DNA of 29,805 bases from Anaerolineae bacterium (GCA_016783285.1 JADHWW010000015.1:1-29805), one strand, 5' to 3'. Positions 13,244-20,409 are shown, numbered from the stretch's first letter. Translations and numbers: made by a program. The notes: a model not told the origin generated them from the letters alone.

Positions 13244-14104
13244 ATCACTTTTCTCCTTTTGTTGTGTGATAAAAATAGAGATAGGTTTCTTTTGCACGGG
13301 GAACTGCACTTCGGTGATATAGTTGGCCGGGTCAAGCCCTGGCTCCGGCCTCTGCAAGTAGACGTCTCGGTTGGGCCCCGTCACACGATACCCGTTAGCC
13401 TCAACCCAGGCCATCAAGGTGTTGTACGCTTTGGACAACCCCTCATAGTTGCCCTGATGGGCTATGCAGGCCATGGTCTCGACGCTGGGCAGTTCGTGGA
13501 CGACCGCTCGCGACGTGCCTGGCACTGGCCTGGGCAGCAACGCGGCAGCCTCAGCATCAATCCTGCGTTCGTGGTACTCGGCATCGTAGTAGATGGCGAT
13601 GTATGGGCAGGCAGCGTCCGGAACGACGTTCTGCGTTTGCAGGTGCGCGCGCAATGCCTCGAACAGGCGCTCTACGTCGCGGTAGCCAGGGATCACGTCG
13701 CGTATCCCGATCACCCGCTGGGGCGGCACTGTCTTGAACACCACCTCGTACTCTGGCATGGCGCCTTCCAGTTCGATTTGCCGCAGGCGAGCCTCCACCC
13801 GCGCCAACCGGGCTTGCTCGGCCTGCACCTGGCGCTCCAGTTCAGCGTGCTTCATCCGCATCATGCCTCGCAACTCGGCGGCGGACAGATCGTCCCGCAG
13901 TAGCCGCTGGATCTGTTCCAGCGAAAAGCCCAGGTCTTTGAGCGCCAGGATGCGGTTGAGCCGGGGCAACTGATTCAGCGCATAGTAGCGATAGGCGGTG
14001 AACCGGTCAACCCAGGCCGGTTTGAGCAGTCCCAGTTTGCCATAGTACCGCAGGGCCTTTACCGAGACTTGGGCCAACTTGGAAAAGTCACCGATCTTGA
14101 ACAT
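12797..14104 (-). CDS. MerR-family regulator with GyrI-like domain, fused to a second GyrI-like domain
   Basis: The 435-aa protein starts with a MerR winged helix (FKIGDFSKLAQVSVKALRYYGKLGLLKP), a dimerising coiled coil (about 75-115) and a GyrI/BmrR-type effector-binding domain (about 118-280). A typical MerR protein of this type ends at ITEVQFPVQKK. Here the frame continues through KPISIFITQQKEKSD, which looks like translated spacer, into a second GyrI-like domain starting MEPRIVTKPVF (about 288-435). Start ATG 14104 has GGAG six bases away. GyrI domains bind small amphipathic or cationic drugs. The promoter has the 19-bp spacer expected for self-activation by MerR. I infer stop-codon loss fused two adjacent genes; whether the fusion is the main product is unclear. 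Confidence 0.85.
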   Translation of the reverse strand: MFKIGDFSKLAQVSVKALRYYGKLGLLKPAWVDRFTAYRYYALNQLPRLNRILALKDLGFSLEQIQRLLRDDLSAAELRGMMRMKHAELERQVQAEQARLARVEARLRQIELEGAMPEYEVVFKTVPPQRVIGIRDVIPGYRDVERLFEALRAHLQTQNVVPDAACPYIAIYYDAEYHERRIDAEAAALLPRPVPGTSRAVVHELPSVETMACIAHQGNYEGLSKAYNTLMAWVEANGYRVTGPNRDVYLQRPEPGLDPANYITEVQFPVQKKPISIFITQQKEKSDMEPRIVTKPVFTVVGMLYHGKNENNEIAQMWGEFMPRVKEIEHMGLQNAYGVCGPHEEEGVFQYVAGFEVDSVADIPEGMVSRQVPEQTYAVFPCTLETLHEAYQYAFQTWLPQSDYQAGDGPDFELYDEDFRQEVEGSQMYIYIPIK

Positions 14105-14149
14105 TTCATTCTCCGTACATCGTAATCTCTTCTGGCCAGGAGGTACTAT

Positions 14150-14180
14150 ATTATACACCATCCTGTAGGGGGAGAGTCAA
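14150..14180 (-). promoter_or_regulatory. MerR-type promoter with 19-bp spacer
   Basis: On the minus strand TTGACT (14180-14175) and TATAAT (14155-14150) are separated by 19 bp, two more than optimal. This is the hallmark of promoters activated by MerR proteins through DNA twisting. The spacer contains an imperfect dyad (CCCCCT and AGGATGG). It drives the merR-like gene at 14104. Confidence 0.7.
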
Positions 14181-14205
14181 GGGGGAAAATGAGGGAATTA
14201 GCCAA

Positions 14206-14235
14206 CAAGAAACCTATATGGTGACATTTGTCACC
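14206..14235 (+). repeat. Left inverted repeat of the DUF1670 cassette
   Basis: The inner 15 bases GTGACATTTGTCACC (14221-14235) recur exactly, in inverted orientation, at 15895-15909. Extending outward, 25 of 30 positions match without gaps. The core GGTGACA-TT-TGTCACC is itself a palindrome, so it could be a protein site as well as an element end. Confidence 0.65.
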
Positions 14236-14261
14236 TCGCTCCAAGCAGTGTACACTGCTTG
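14228..14261 (+). promoter_or_regulatory. Promoter of the DUF1670 pair overlapped by two palindromes
   Basis: TTGTCA (14228-14233) and TACACT (14251-14256) have a 17-bp spacer. The -35 box lies in the first palindrome (14220-14235) and the -10 box in a perfect 20-bp palindrome CAAGCAGTGTACACTGCTTG (14242-14261). A protein bound to either site would block RNA polymerase, so tight self-repression is likely. The -10 match is only 4 of 6. Confidence 0.55.
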
Positions 14262-14287
14262 ATAACAATGGAGGAGGGAGGCGACAA

Positions 14288-15082
14288 ATGGATAAACAGG
14301 CTATTGAGCGTCTTCAGGCCAAGACACCCGAACAGCGGTTTCTCAACGTGCTCGAAAAGGACTTCCGACAGCCACCGCGTGTAGCCCAGGCATTGCTGGA
14401 AGAAGCGCAATCCTGCTTATTTGGACAGGGAACGATGTTACGTCCAGGGCAGATGCGCGTCATTCTGACCTCAATTGAGGCGGGGCACGGCCAGACATTG
14501 CGCGATGTGGCGACCACAGAAGTCGTGTGGACGATAGATGCTGGTCAGGAAGACCGAGAAGTGCTCGAACGACACGACTTCGTGGCGTTGAGACGAGCAC
14601 GCATACAACGGCTACTCGACGAGGCCCTGGCTCAAGGAGCAGCGGCTACGCAGGAAGACTTGGCTCGAGCACTTCAAGTATCAGTGCGCACGATCAAGCG
14701 CGATTGTAAGTCACTCGTATCCCGAAAAATCTACTTGCCCACTCGCGGCAATCTCAAAGGTATTGGGCGCGGGCAGACTCACAAAGCGCAAATCGTCGGT
14801 CGCTGGATACGTGGAGAAACGTACGACCAGATCGCGCTCCATACCCGACACAGCCCGGTGTCGATTAGTCGCTATGTGCAGATGTTCGTCAGGGTGATCA
14901 CTCTGCACGTTCAGGGTTTCAGTGAAGAACAGATCGCCTCGGTGGTGGATGCAGGGGCACCTTTGGTGCGCGAGTACCTGGCGATCTACGAGCAACACGA
15001 CACAGATGAGCAGCGGGAGCGTGTCAGAGAGCAAATCGAGCGACTTGGCAAGGGCACTGAGCCAAAAAAGGGGGCGCGATGA
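14288..15082 (+). CDS. DUF1670-like protein A with helix-turn-helix segments
   Basis: The protein has 264 aa and no known enzymatic motif. The N-terminal third is helical (KTPEQRFLNVLEKDF). The middle has a helix-turn-helix (TQEDLARALQVSVRTIKRDC, about 118-139). The C-terminal part (IVGRWIRGETYDQIALHTRHSPVSISRY onward) has two more HTH-like units. Start ATG 14288 follows a very strong GGAGGAGGGAGG. The stop overlaps the next start (ATGA, 15079-15082), so the pair is co-translated. Protein B has the same C-terminal pattern (THK..I......IA..T.H.P.S...Y......RV..L), so the two are probably old duplicates and may form a heteromer. The resemblance to DUF1670 is from memory of the family. DNA binding is inferred; the target may be the palindromes around the pair. 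Confidence 0.75.
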   Translation: MDKQAIERLQAKTPEQRFLNVLEKDFRQPPRVAQALLEEAQSCLFGQGTMLRPGQMRVILTSIEAGHGQTLRDVATTEVVWTIDAGQEDREVLERHDFVALRRARIQRLLDEALAQGAAATQEDLARALQVSVRTIKRDCKSLVSRKIYLPTRGNLKGIGRGQTHKAQIVGRWIRGETYDQIALHTRHSPVSISRYVQMFVRVITLHVQGFSEEQIASVVDAGAPLVREYLAIYEQHDTDEQRERVREQIERLGKGTEPKKGAR

Positions 15083-15891
15083 GCAGCCAAGCGTATGTTG
15101 GTACTGCGAAACGCACCTTTTCCCAGGCTGTCGTTCACTTGCTGGAAACAGACTACGCCTTGCTGGGTAGTCGCCGTGTGCTGGAACTCATCGCTGCTGA
15201 CATCCGTGACCTGGTGCAGCAGTTTTACCAGCAAGCCAACCGCGTGCCCAGTGGTTGGATGGTATTCGCCGGTGTCAAGGCAACTGGGCCGAAAGCGCGG
15301 CCTGGCCAGTCAGCATCCGATCACCAACTGGTCTCTCTGTCTTGGCCGATTCTGTTGCCGGAAGACCTCGAAGCTTTGTCGACGATGCCTAAAGGCAAAG
15401 AGGGCAAGGCTGCACGCCGAACCTTGTTGCGGAAACGCATTGTCCGTGTCATCGAGTACGGCCGGCAGCATCCCGATGGCCCCGTTTTGCTCACTCTGGC
15501 CGATCTATCGGCGATGTTTAGCTTGGGCGTCGTTCAAGTGAGTCTCCTACTCAAAGAGGCACGCGAGAACACCGGCAAGCCGCTGCTCACTAAAGGTTAC
15601 TACTTCGATCAGGGTATGCGCCCGACGCACAAGCACGAGATAATCGCCCTGTACGAAGCTGGCACAGACGAAGCCGACATAGCCAGGCGAACACAGCACG
15701 ATCCCAGCAGTGTGGGCAAGTATATCAGGGATTACGAGAGGGTAAAGTTGTTGTTAAAGAATCAGATGTCTGTGGAACGTATCGTGTACTTGACGGGGAT
15801 GCAGCCCAACGTGGTAAGGGCTTATGTCGATATGGTGTACCAGTACCATCCCGATTTGTCCCCAGAGCAGGTGACACCTGACCAGACTTGA
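15079..15891 (+). CDS. DUF1670-like protein B
   Basis: The protein has 270 aa and is the partner of protein A, overlapping it by 4 bp. The N-terminal region (TFSQAVVHLLETDYALLGSR then VLELIAADIRDLVQQFY) is helical, and a middle segment carries PKARPGQSASDHQLVSLSWP. An HTH-like unit LTLADLSAMFSLGVVQVSLLL is followed by tandem HTH-like units (HEIIALYEAGTDEADIARRT, then QMSVERIVYLTGMQPNVVRAY). A third GGTGACA copy lies in an odd palindrome within its last codons (15868-15880). The right inverted repeat begins four bases after the stop. I see no catalytic triad or DDE/Tyr recombinase motif, so a transposase of a known class is not supported. Confidence 0.72.
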   Translation: MSSQAYVGTAKRTFSQAVVHLLETDYALLGSRRVLELIAADIRDLVQQFYQQANRVPSGWMVFAGVKATGPKARPGQSASDHQLVSLSWPILLPEDLEALSTMPKGKEGKAARRTLLRKRIVRVIEYGRQHPDGPVLLTLADLSAMFSLGVVQVSLLLKEARENTGKPLLTKGYYFDQGMRPTHKHEIIALYEAGTDEADIARRTQHDPSSVGKYIRDYERVKLLLKNQMSVERIVYLTGMQPNVVRAYVDMVYQYHPDLSPEQVTPDQT

Positions 15892-15894
15892 CAA

Positions 15895-15924
15895 GGTGAC
15901 AAATGTCACTATCCAGGTTTTTCG
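15895..15924 (-). repeat. Right inverted repeat of the DUF1670 cassette
   Basis: GGTGACAAATGTCAC (15895-15909) is the exact reverse complement of 14221-14235, and the outward extension through AGGTTT also matches the left end in part. It overlaps the following terminator-like hairpin, so part of the outer match may come from that element. Confidence 0.6.
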
Positions 15925-15936
15925 GAAAAAACCTGG
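15913..15936. terminator. Hairpin CCAGGTTTTT-CGGA-AAAAACCTGG
   Basis: This is a perfect 10-bp stem with a CGGA loop. It lies between the convergent DUF1670 pair and deaminase gene and could terminate both. The stem core TTT-CGGA-AAA is the same as in the hairpin at 25725-25758, so it may also be a member of a dispersed repeat family. Confidence 0.55.
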
Positions 15937-15962
15937 TTTCTGACCTGCCGCCCAGCAGATGA

Positions 15963-17954
15963 TTACTCCTTCTTCGCCGCCTCGACCGCCAATTCCACGT
16001 ACTCTTGCTTGACCAACTCTCGCTCCTGCACGCCGAGCGACTCTAGCAGTTCGCCGATCAACTCTGCTTTTCGCTCCGCGTCCTGCCTCGACCAGGTGCG
16101 GCTCTTGATCTCGAGGAAAATCCCCGGCAGTTCCGGCTTTGTCAGCCGGTCCAGATTGACCGCGAAATCCGTCCCGCCGTAGCGCACGTGGTAACGGTGT
16201 CGCTCTTTGTGCACCACGACCTCGGCCACCGGCTGAAAGTACTCGCGGTAGAAGCGCAGGCTGCGCGTCGCCGGCGCATCGAAGCGGGAGCGCGATAGGA
16301 GCACCGAGTGAGCGTACTCACGATCCTTCGTCTCGCTGGTCAGCGTCAGCCGGTAGAACACATCCTGCACCTGACCATCCTCATCCAGCAGTTCGTCTTC
16401 CCGGTAGCGGATACGGCTGCGGTAGGGATCGTCGAACAGAAAGTAGGTGTCGTACTGGCGACGGTAACTCGGCTTGATGACCAGAATCTCCGGCTCGCCC
16501 AGCAAGGCTTCCACCGGCGCAGCGTCCGTTAGATGCACTTTCACCTGCACCTCAAACGTCTTTTCCTGGGCCACCTGGCCGATGACCAACAGTTTGCTGA
16601 GCACGCTTTCTTCGCGCTGAATGAGAAAGGTGTCAATCTTGCGCGCCACGACGGCTGCCTCGGCCTCTAGCGCCTGCTCGTCCAACGTGAGTAACTGGCG
16701 CTCGCGCATCAGCCACCGCCCCTGGCACATTACGTCCCGCACGTCGCTGCTCTTGGCGGCGTAGACCAACTGGGCGTACAACGCCTCTCGATCACGCGCG
16801 AACCTGGGCGTGTTGTGGATGCTGCACAGGTTCACCACGGCGATGTCAGCCTGTTTGCCCGGTTCCAGCGAGCCAACGAACTCATCCAGGTGCAGCGCCC
16901 GCGCCCCGCCAATGGTCGCCAGCGCCAGCGCCTGCCGCGCCGGTAGGGCCGTAGGATCGAAGGTCGCACCCTTGGCCAGTAGCGCCGCCAGCCGCATCTC
17001 CTCCCACATGTCCAGGTCGTTGTTGCTGGCCGGGCCGTCGGTGCCGATGCCCACGTTGAGCCCCAGTTCCAGCATGCGCACCACCGGCGCGATGCCGCTG
17101 GCCAATTTGAGGTTGCTGGTGGGGTTGTGCACCACGCCAACCCCGTGGTGCAACAGCGTGTGCATTTCCCCCTCGTCCAGGTGGACACAGTGGGCGGCGG
17201 TGACTTTGGCCTCGAAAACATCCTGCTTCTTCACCCAGGGCACCATCGGCATCCCGTACTCGGCCCGGTGCTCCTCCACCTCCTGCGCGGTCTCGGCGAT
17301 GTGGATGTGGAGCGGCACGTCGAACTCTAGCGCCAGTTGGGCACAAGCACGCAACAGTTCAGCGGTCGTCGTGTAAGGGGTGTGGGGCCCTACCGCCGGC
17401 GTGATCAGCGGGTGCCCCTTCCAACGCAGGATAAAGTCGCGGGCGTGCTCCAGGCCCTCGTCGTAACTGAGCGCATCGGGCGTGGGGAACTTTAGCACCG
17501 TCTCGGCGCACACGGCCCGCATACCGGCCTGGGCCGCCGCGTCGGCGACGGCCTCCTCGTAATAGTACATGTCGGCGAAACAGGTCGTGCCGGAGCGAAT
17601 CATCTCGGCGCAGGCCAGTTGCGTGCCCAGCCAGCAGAAACGAGGCCGCACAAACTCTCGCTCCACGGGCATGACGTAACCCATCAACCAGACGTCCAGT
17701 CGCAGGTCATCGGCCAGCCCCCTGAGCAGGGTCATCGGGGCGTGAGTGTGGGCATTGATCAGGCCTGGAATGACGGCGCACCCACTGCAATCCATGACCT
17801 CATCCGAGGTGTACGCGGCCGCAATCTGGTCGGCCAGCCCGACATCCTCAATGATACCGTCGCGAATGGCAACCGCGCCGGGGATGAAGAGAGCAAAATC
17901 ATCGTTCATCGTGGCGACGCTGCCGCCCGTCAGAATTGTATCTACTTTAGTCAT
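15963..17954 (-). CDS. mtaD: MTA/SAH deaminase-type amidohydrolase fused to a C-terminal CYTH-like domain
   Basis: The protein has 663 aa. Residues 1 to about 440 are a metal-dependent amidohydrolase of the 5'-methylthioadenosine/S-adenosylhomocysteine deaminase group: HTH metal ligands H69 and H71 (NAHTHAPM), H191 (VGPHTPYT), H218 and E221 (HIHIAE), H255 (AAHCVHL) and D306 (GTDGPASNND). Family proteins end near residue 440. Here about 220 more residues follow (about 455-663) with CYTH/triphosphate-tunnel features: EVQVKVHL, SRIRYRED, FYRLTLTSETKD, RYHVRYGG and IFLEIKSRTW. I infer a nucleotide or polyphosphate-binding module tied to adenosine-derivative deamination. GGAGAGG precedes ATG 17954. 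The symbol refers to the N-terminal domain only; other amine-hydrolase substrates are possible. Confidence 0.85.
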   Translation of the reverse strand: MTKVDTILTGGSVATMNDDFALFIPGAVAIRDGIIEDVGLADQIAAAYTSDEVMDCSGCAVIPGLINAHTHAPMTLLRGLADDLRLDVWLMGYVMPVEREFVRPRFCWLGTQLACAEMIRSGTTCFADMYYYEEAVADAAAQAGMRAVCAETVLKFPTPDALSYDEGLEHARDFILRWKGHPLITPAVGPHTPYTTTAELLRACAQLALEFDVPLHIHIAETAQEVEEHRAEYGMPMVPWVKKQDVFEAKVTAAHCVHLDEGEMHTLLHHGVGVVHNPTSNLKLASGIAPVVRMLELGLNVGIGTDGPASNNDLDMWEEMRLAALLAKGATFDPTALPARQALALATIGGARALHLDEFVGSLEPGKQADIAVVNLCSIHNTPRFARDREALYAQLVYAAKSSDVRDVMCQGRWLMRERQLLTLDEQALEAEAAVVARKIDTFLIQREESVLSKLLVIGQVAQEKTFEVQVKVHLTDAAPVEALLGEPEILVIKPSYRRQYDTYFLFDDPYRSRIRYREDELLDEDGQVQDVFYRLTLTSETKDREYAHSVLLSRSRFDAPATRSLRFYREYFQPVAEVVVHKERHRYHVRYGGTDFAVNLDRLTKPELPGIFLEIKSRTWSRQDAERKAELIGELLESLGVQERELVKQEYVELAVEAAKKE

Positions 17955-17984
17955 TGTGTCATCCTCTCCGCAACAAGATAATTT

Positions 17985-18013
17985 ATTATAACGTCAATCG
18001 GGATTAGAGGCAA
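17985..18013 (-). promoter_or_regulatory. Promoter of the deaminase-CYTH gene
   Basis: On the minus strand TTGCCT (18013-18008) and TATAAT (17990-17985) are separated by 17 bp. Transcription would start near 17978, about 24 bases before the start codon. Its -35 box is one base away from that of the divergent promoter. Confidence 0.65.
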
Positions 18014-18014
18014 C

Positions 18015-18043
18015 TTTACCCTGCCTGAATCCTGTGCTATAAT
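18015..18043 (+). promoter_or_regulatory. Promoter of the pyrimidine-nucleoside phosphorylase gene
   Basis: TTTACC (18015-18020) and TATAAT (18038-18043) have a 17-bp spacer. The start point near 18050 is directly before a perfect operator-like palindrome. Confidence 0.65.
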
Positions 18044-18050
18044 AATTGTA

Positions 18051-18071
18051 GGACAAGTTGACAACTTGTCC
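18051..18071. promoter_or_regulatory. Operator: perfect 10-bp inverted repeat around one base
   Basis: GGACAAGTTG, a central A, then CAACTTGTCC. The site starts at the predicted transcription start of the phosphorylase gene, a position typical for repressors. Which regulator binds is unknown; none is encoded next to it. Confidence 0.65.
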
Positions 18072-18091
18072 CACCAAGAAGGAGGCAAACC

Positions 18092-19399
18092 GTGCACGCT
18101 ACCAACATCATCGCCAAAAAACGGAACGGGGTTGAACTTTCGCGGGAGGAGATCGAGTTCTTCGTTCAGGGATACACCCGGGGCGAAATCCCCGATTACC
18201 AGGCCGCCGCCTGGCTGATGGCCGTGTGCCTGCGCGGCATGACCGACCGCGAAACACACGACCTGACGCTGACGATGGCCCACTCAGGCGACGTGCTCGA
18301 CCTGAAGGATGTCGTACCTTTTGTCGTGGACAAGCACTCCACGGGCGGCGTGGGCGACAAAGTCACTCTGGTCGTCGCGCCGCTGGTCGCGGCCTGCGGG
18401 TTGCCGGTCGCCAAGATGACCGGGCGGGGCTTGGGCTTTAGCGGCGGGACGGTGGATAAACTGGAATCCATCCCCGGCTATCGCACCGACCTGAGTGTGG
18501 CCGAGTTCAAGGCCCAACTTGGGGAGATCGGCATCGTGCTCACCGGGCAAAGCGCCGATCTGGCCCCGGCCGACCGCAAACTGTACGCGCTGCGCGACGT
18601 GACGGCCACCGTCGAGTCCATCCCGCTCATCGTCGGTTCGATCATGAGCAAGAAACTCGCCGCCGGCGCCGACGCCATCGTGCTGGACGTCAAGATGGGC
18701 CACGGCGCGTTTATGAAAACGCTGGAGGATGCAGAGGCTCTGGCCCAGGCTATGGTGCGCCTGGGCAGCCAGGCCGGGCGGCGGGTGGTCGCGCTCATCT
18801 CTGACATGAACCAACCGCTGGGCTGGGCCGTGGGCAACGCGCTGGAGGTACGGGAGGCGATCAACACGCTGCACGAGGGCGGCCCCGCCGACTTGTGCGA
18901 ACATTGCCTGGTCGTGGCGGCAGAGATGTTGGCATTGGGCAACAAGGCCGCCGACACCAGTGAGGCGCTCACGTTGGCCTCGGAGACGCTGGCCTCCGGC
19001 GCGGCCTGGCGCAAATTTAAAGAGTTGGTGGAGGCCCAGGGCGGCGACGTGCGCTACGTGGACGAACCGGCCCGGTTGCCCCAGGCCCGCTTGATCGAGC
19101 CCGTGCCCGCGCCGCGCGGCGGTTATCTGGCCGGCGTGAACGCGGCCGAGGTGGGAAAGGCCGTGGTGGAACTGGGCGGCGGGCGGGAGGAGATAAACGA
19201 CCCCATTGACCACAGCGTCGGCGTGCTCGTGCACCACAAGGTGGGCGATCTGGTACAGAAGGGCACGCCACTGTTCACCGTCCACGCCAACGACGAGGCC
19301 AAACTGGCGGCGGCCCGCGAACGGGTGCTGGCCGCGCACACCTTTAGCGATGCTCCCGTCCAGCGGCTGCCGCTGTTCTACCGGCGGGTCGCGGGCTAA
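18092..19399 (+). CDS. pdp: Pyrimidine-nucleoside phosphorylase
   Basis: This enzyme cleaves uridine, thymidine or deoxyuridine with phosphate to the free base and (deoxy)ribose-1-phosphate; it is cytosolic and a dimer. The 435-aa length is standard. Visible are the helical lid domain, the phosphate-binding signature KHSTGGVGDK (81-90), GRGLGFSGGTVDKLESIPGY, the base-binding run LYALRDVTATVESIPLI with SIMSKKLAAG, DVKMGHGAFM, and the C-terminal beta barrel DHSVGVLVHHKVGDLV. The start is GTG 18092 with AAGGAGG just before it. The gene is divergent from the deaminase gene; together they suggest a nucleoside salvage locus. Confidence 0.95.
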   Translation: MHATNIIAKKRNGVELSREEIEFFVQGYTRGEIPDYQAAAWLMAVCLRGMTDRETHDLTLTMAHSGDVLDLKDVVPFVVDKHSTGGVGDKVTLVVAPLVAACGLPVAKMTGRGLGFSGGTVDKLESIPGYRTDLSVAEFKAQLGEIGIVLTGQSADLAPADRKLYALRDVTATVESIPLIVGSIMSKKLAAGADAIVLDVKMGHGAFMKTLEDAEALAQAMVRLGSQAGRRVVALISDMNQPLGWAVGNALEVREAINTLHEGGPADLCEHCLVVAAEMLALGNKAADTSEALTLASETLASGAAWRKFKELVEAQGGDVRYVDEPARLPQARLIEPVPAPRGGYLAGVNAAEVGKAVVELGGGREEINDPIDHSVGVLVHHKVGDLVQKGTPLFTVHANDEAKLAAARERVLAAHTFSDAPVQRLPLFYRRVAG

Positions 19400-19402
19400 G
19401 GC

Positions 19403-19431
19403 TTGACTTGTATCGGTATCGGGTGTAGTAT
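19403..19431 (+). promoter_or_regulatory. Promoter of the Fic gene
   Basis: TTGACT (19403-19408) and TAGTAT (19426-19431) have a 17-bp spacer and start two bases after the phosphorylase stop region. Transcription should begin near 19438, so start codons before about 19450 are unlikely. Confidence 0.6.
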
Positions 19432-19455
19432 ATTCGATGCTATCCGATACCGATA
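19411..19455. promoter_or_regulatory. Fic operator: perfect 12-bp inverted repeat built from tandem TATCGG units
   Basis: TATCGGTATCGG (19411-19422) and CCGATACCGATA (19444-19455) are exact inverse copies. They bracket the -10 box and start point. Each arm is a double TATCGG. The Fic protein's own C-terminal DNA-binding-like domain is a natural candidate to bind here. Confidence 0.7.
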
Positions 19456-19469
19456 TGGAGACCTGGCCA

Positions 19470-20399
19470 ATGATCGAACCACGACTTTTAGCCCGCCTGG
19501 AACAAAAAAAAGGCCGACTCGATGGACTGCGTCCACTGCCGGCGGCCGCCGTGCGTCGCCTCAACGAGCAACTGACCATCGAGTGGATCTACAACTCTAA
19601 CGCCATTGAAGGCAACACCCTCACTCTCAGAGAAACGCAACTCATCCTGGAGACGGGGCTGACCATTGGCGGCAAGAGCCTGCGCGAGCACTTTGAGGTC
19701 ATTAACCACAAAGAGGCCATCGAATACGTGGAGGCGTTGGCCGCTGGCGAGGACCCTATTACCCCCCTCCGTGTCCGCCAGATACACCGGTTGGTTCTCA
19801 CGCGCATAGATGACGACAACGCCGGCCAGTATCGGAACCTGCCGGTGTACATCACCGGCACAGCCCATAAGCCGCCCGATGCGTGGCAAGTGCCTCATCT
19901 GATGAGTGGGTGGGGCGACTGGCTCAATGGCCCGGCGGCGGCGCTACACCCCGTCGAACGGGCAGCACTGGCCCACTACCGGCTGGTGGCCATTCACCCC
20001 TTTATTGACGGCAACGGTCGCACCGCCCGGTTGGTGATGAACCTGCTGCTGATACGTGAGGGCTATCCGCCGACCATCATCTTGCGCATCAACCGTCGCC
20101 AGTACTACCGGGTTCTGGCCCAGGCCGACAGGGGAAACGAGGCTCCTTTGATCAACTTCGTGGGGCAGGCTGTCGAACGTAGCCTGACTCTTTACCTGGA
20201 GGCATGCACAGTGCGCACCGGGCCGCCCGCTCCCGAAGACGAGTGGGTTCCCCTGCGCGAAGCCGCCCAGGGTACCCCTTACAGCCAGGAGTACTTGAGT
20301 CTACTGGCCCGCAAAGGTCGGCTGGAGGCGATCAAGCGCGGGCGGGTCTGGTACACCACCCGGCGGGCGGTGGCCGACTATCAGGCGTCGGTTGGATGA
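19470..20399 (+). CDS. Fic family protein (AMP transferase type) with C-terminal excisionase/MerR-like domain
   Basis: The 309-aa protein has a class II inhibitory helix near residue 43 (NSNAIEGN), and a Fic core with HPFIDGNGRTAR at 176-187, matching HPFx(D/E)GNGRxxR, so nucleotidyl transfer (usually AMP to a target hydroxyl) is expected. The flap region is GQYRNLPVYITG. The C-terminal 50 residues (from about 257: WVPLREAAQ...SQEYLSLLARKGRLEAIKRG) resemble a small DNA-binding domain. I place the start at ATG 19470, nine bases after GGAG. Starts at 19437 and 19455 coincide with the transcription start and operator. The target protein is unknown; regulation through the operator at 19411-19455 is likely. 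Confidence 0.88.
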   Translation: MIEPRLLARLEQKKGRLDGLRPLPAAAVRRLNEQLTIEWIYNSNAIEGNTLTLRETQLILETGLTIGGKSLREHFEVINHKEAIEYVEALAAGEDPITPLRVRQIHRLVLTRIDDDNAGQYRNLPVYITGTAHKPPDAWQVPHLMSGWGDWLNGPAAALHPVERAALAHYRLVAIHPFIDGNGRTARLVMNLLLIREGYPPTIILRINRRQYYRVLAQADRGNEAPLINFVGQAVERSLTLYLEACTVRTGPPAPEDEWVPLREAAQGTPYSQEYLSLLARKGRLEAIKRGRVWYTTRRAVADYQASVG

Positions 20400-20409
20400 G
20401 GCGAGCAAT

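Noticed and set aside
14288..15891. Known insertion sequence with DDE or tyrosine/serine recombinase
   Set aside because: Neither protein shows such catalytic residues; only HTH-like units are visible, and no clear target-site duplication flanks the repeats.
19437..19469. Earlier Fic start codons at 19437 and 19455
   Set aside because: They coincide with the predicted transcription start and the operator arm, while ATG 19470 has GGAG at proper distance.
18284..19579. A 431-codon antisense frame over the phosphorylase gene
   Set aside because: It mirrors codons of a well-supported enzyme gene and has no recognisable motif or start signal.
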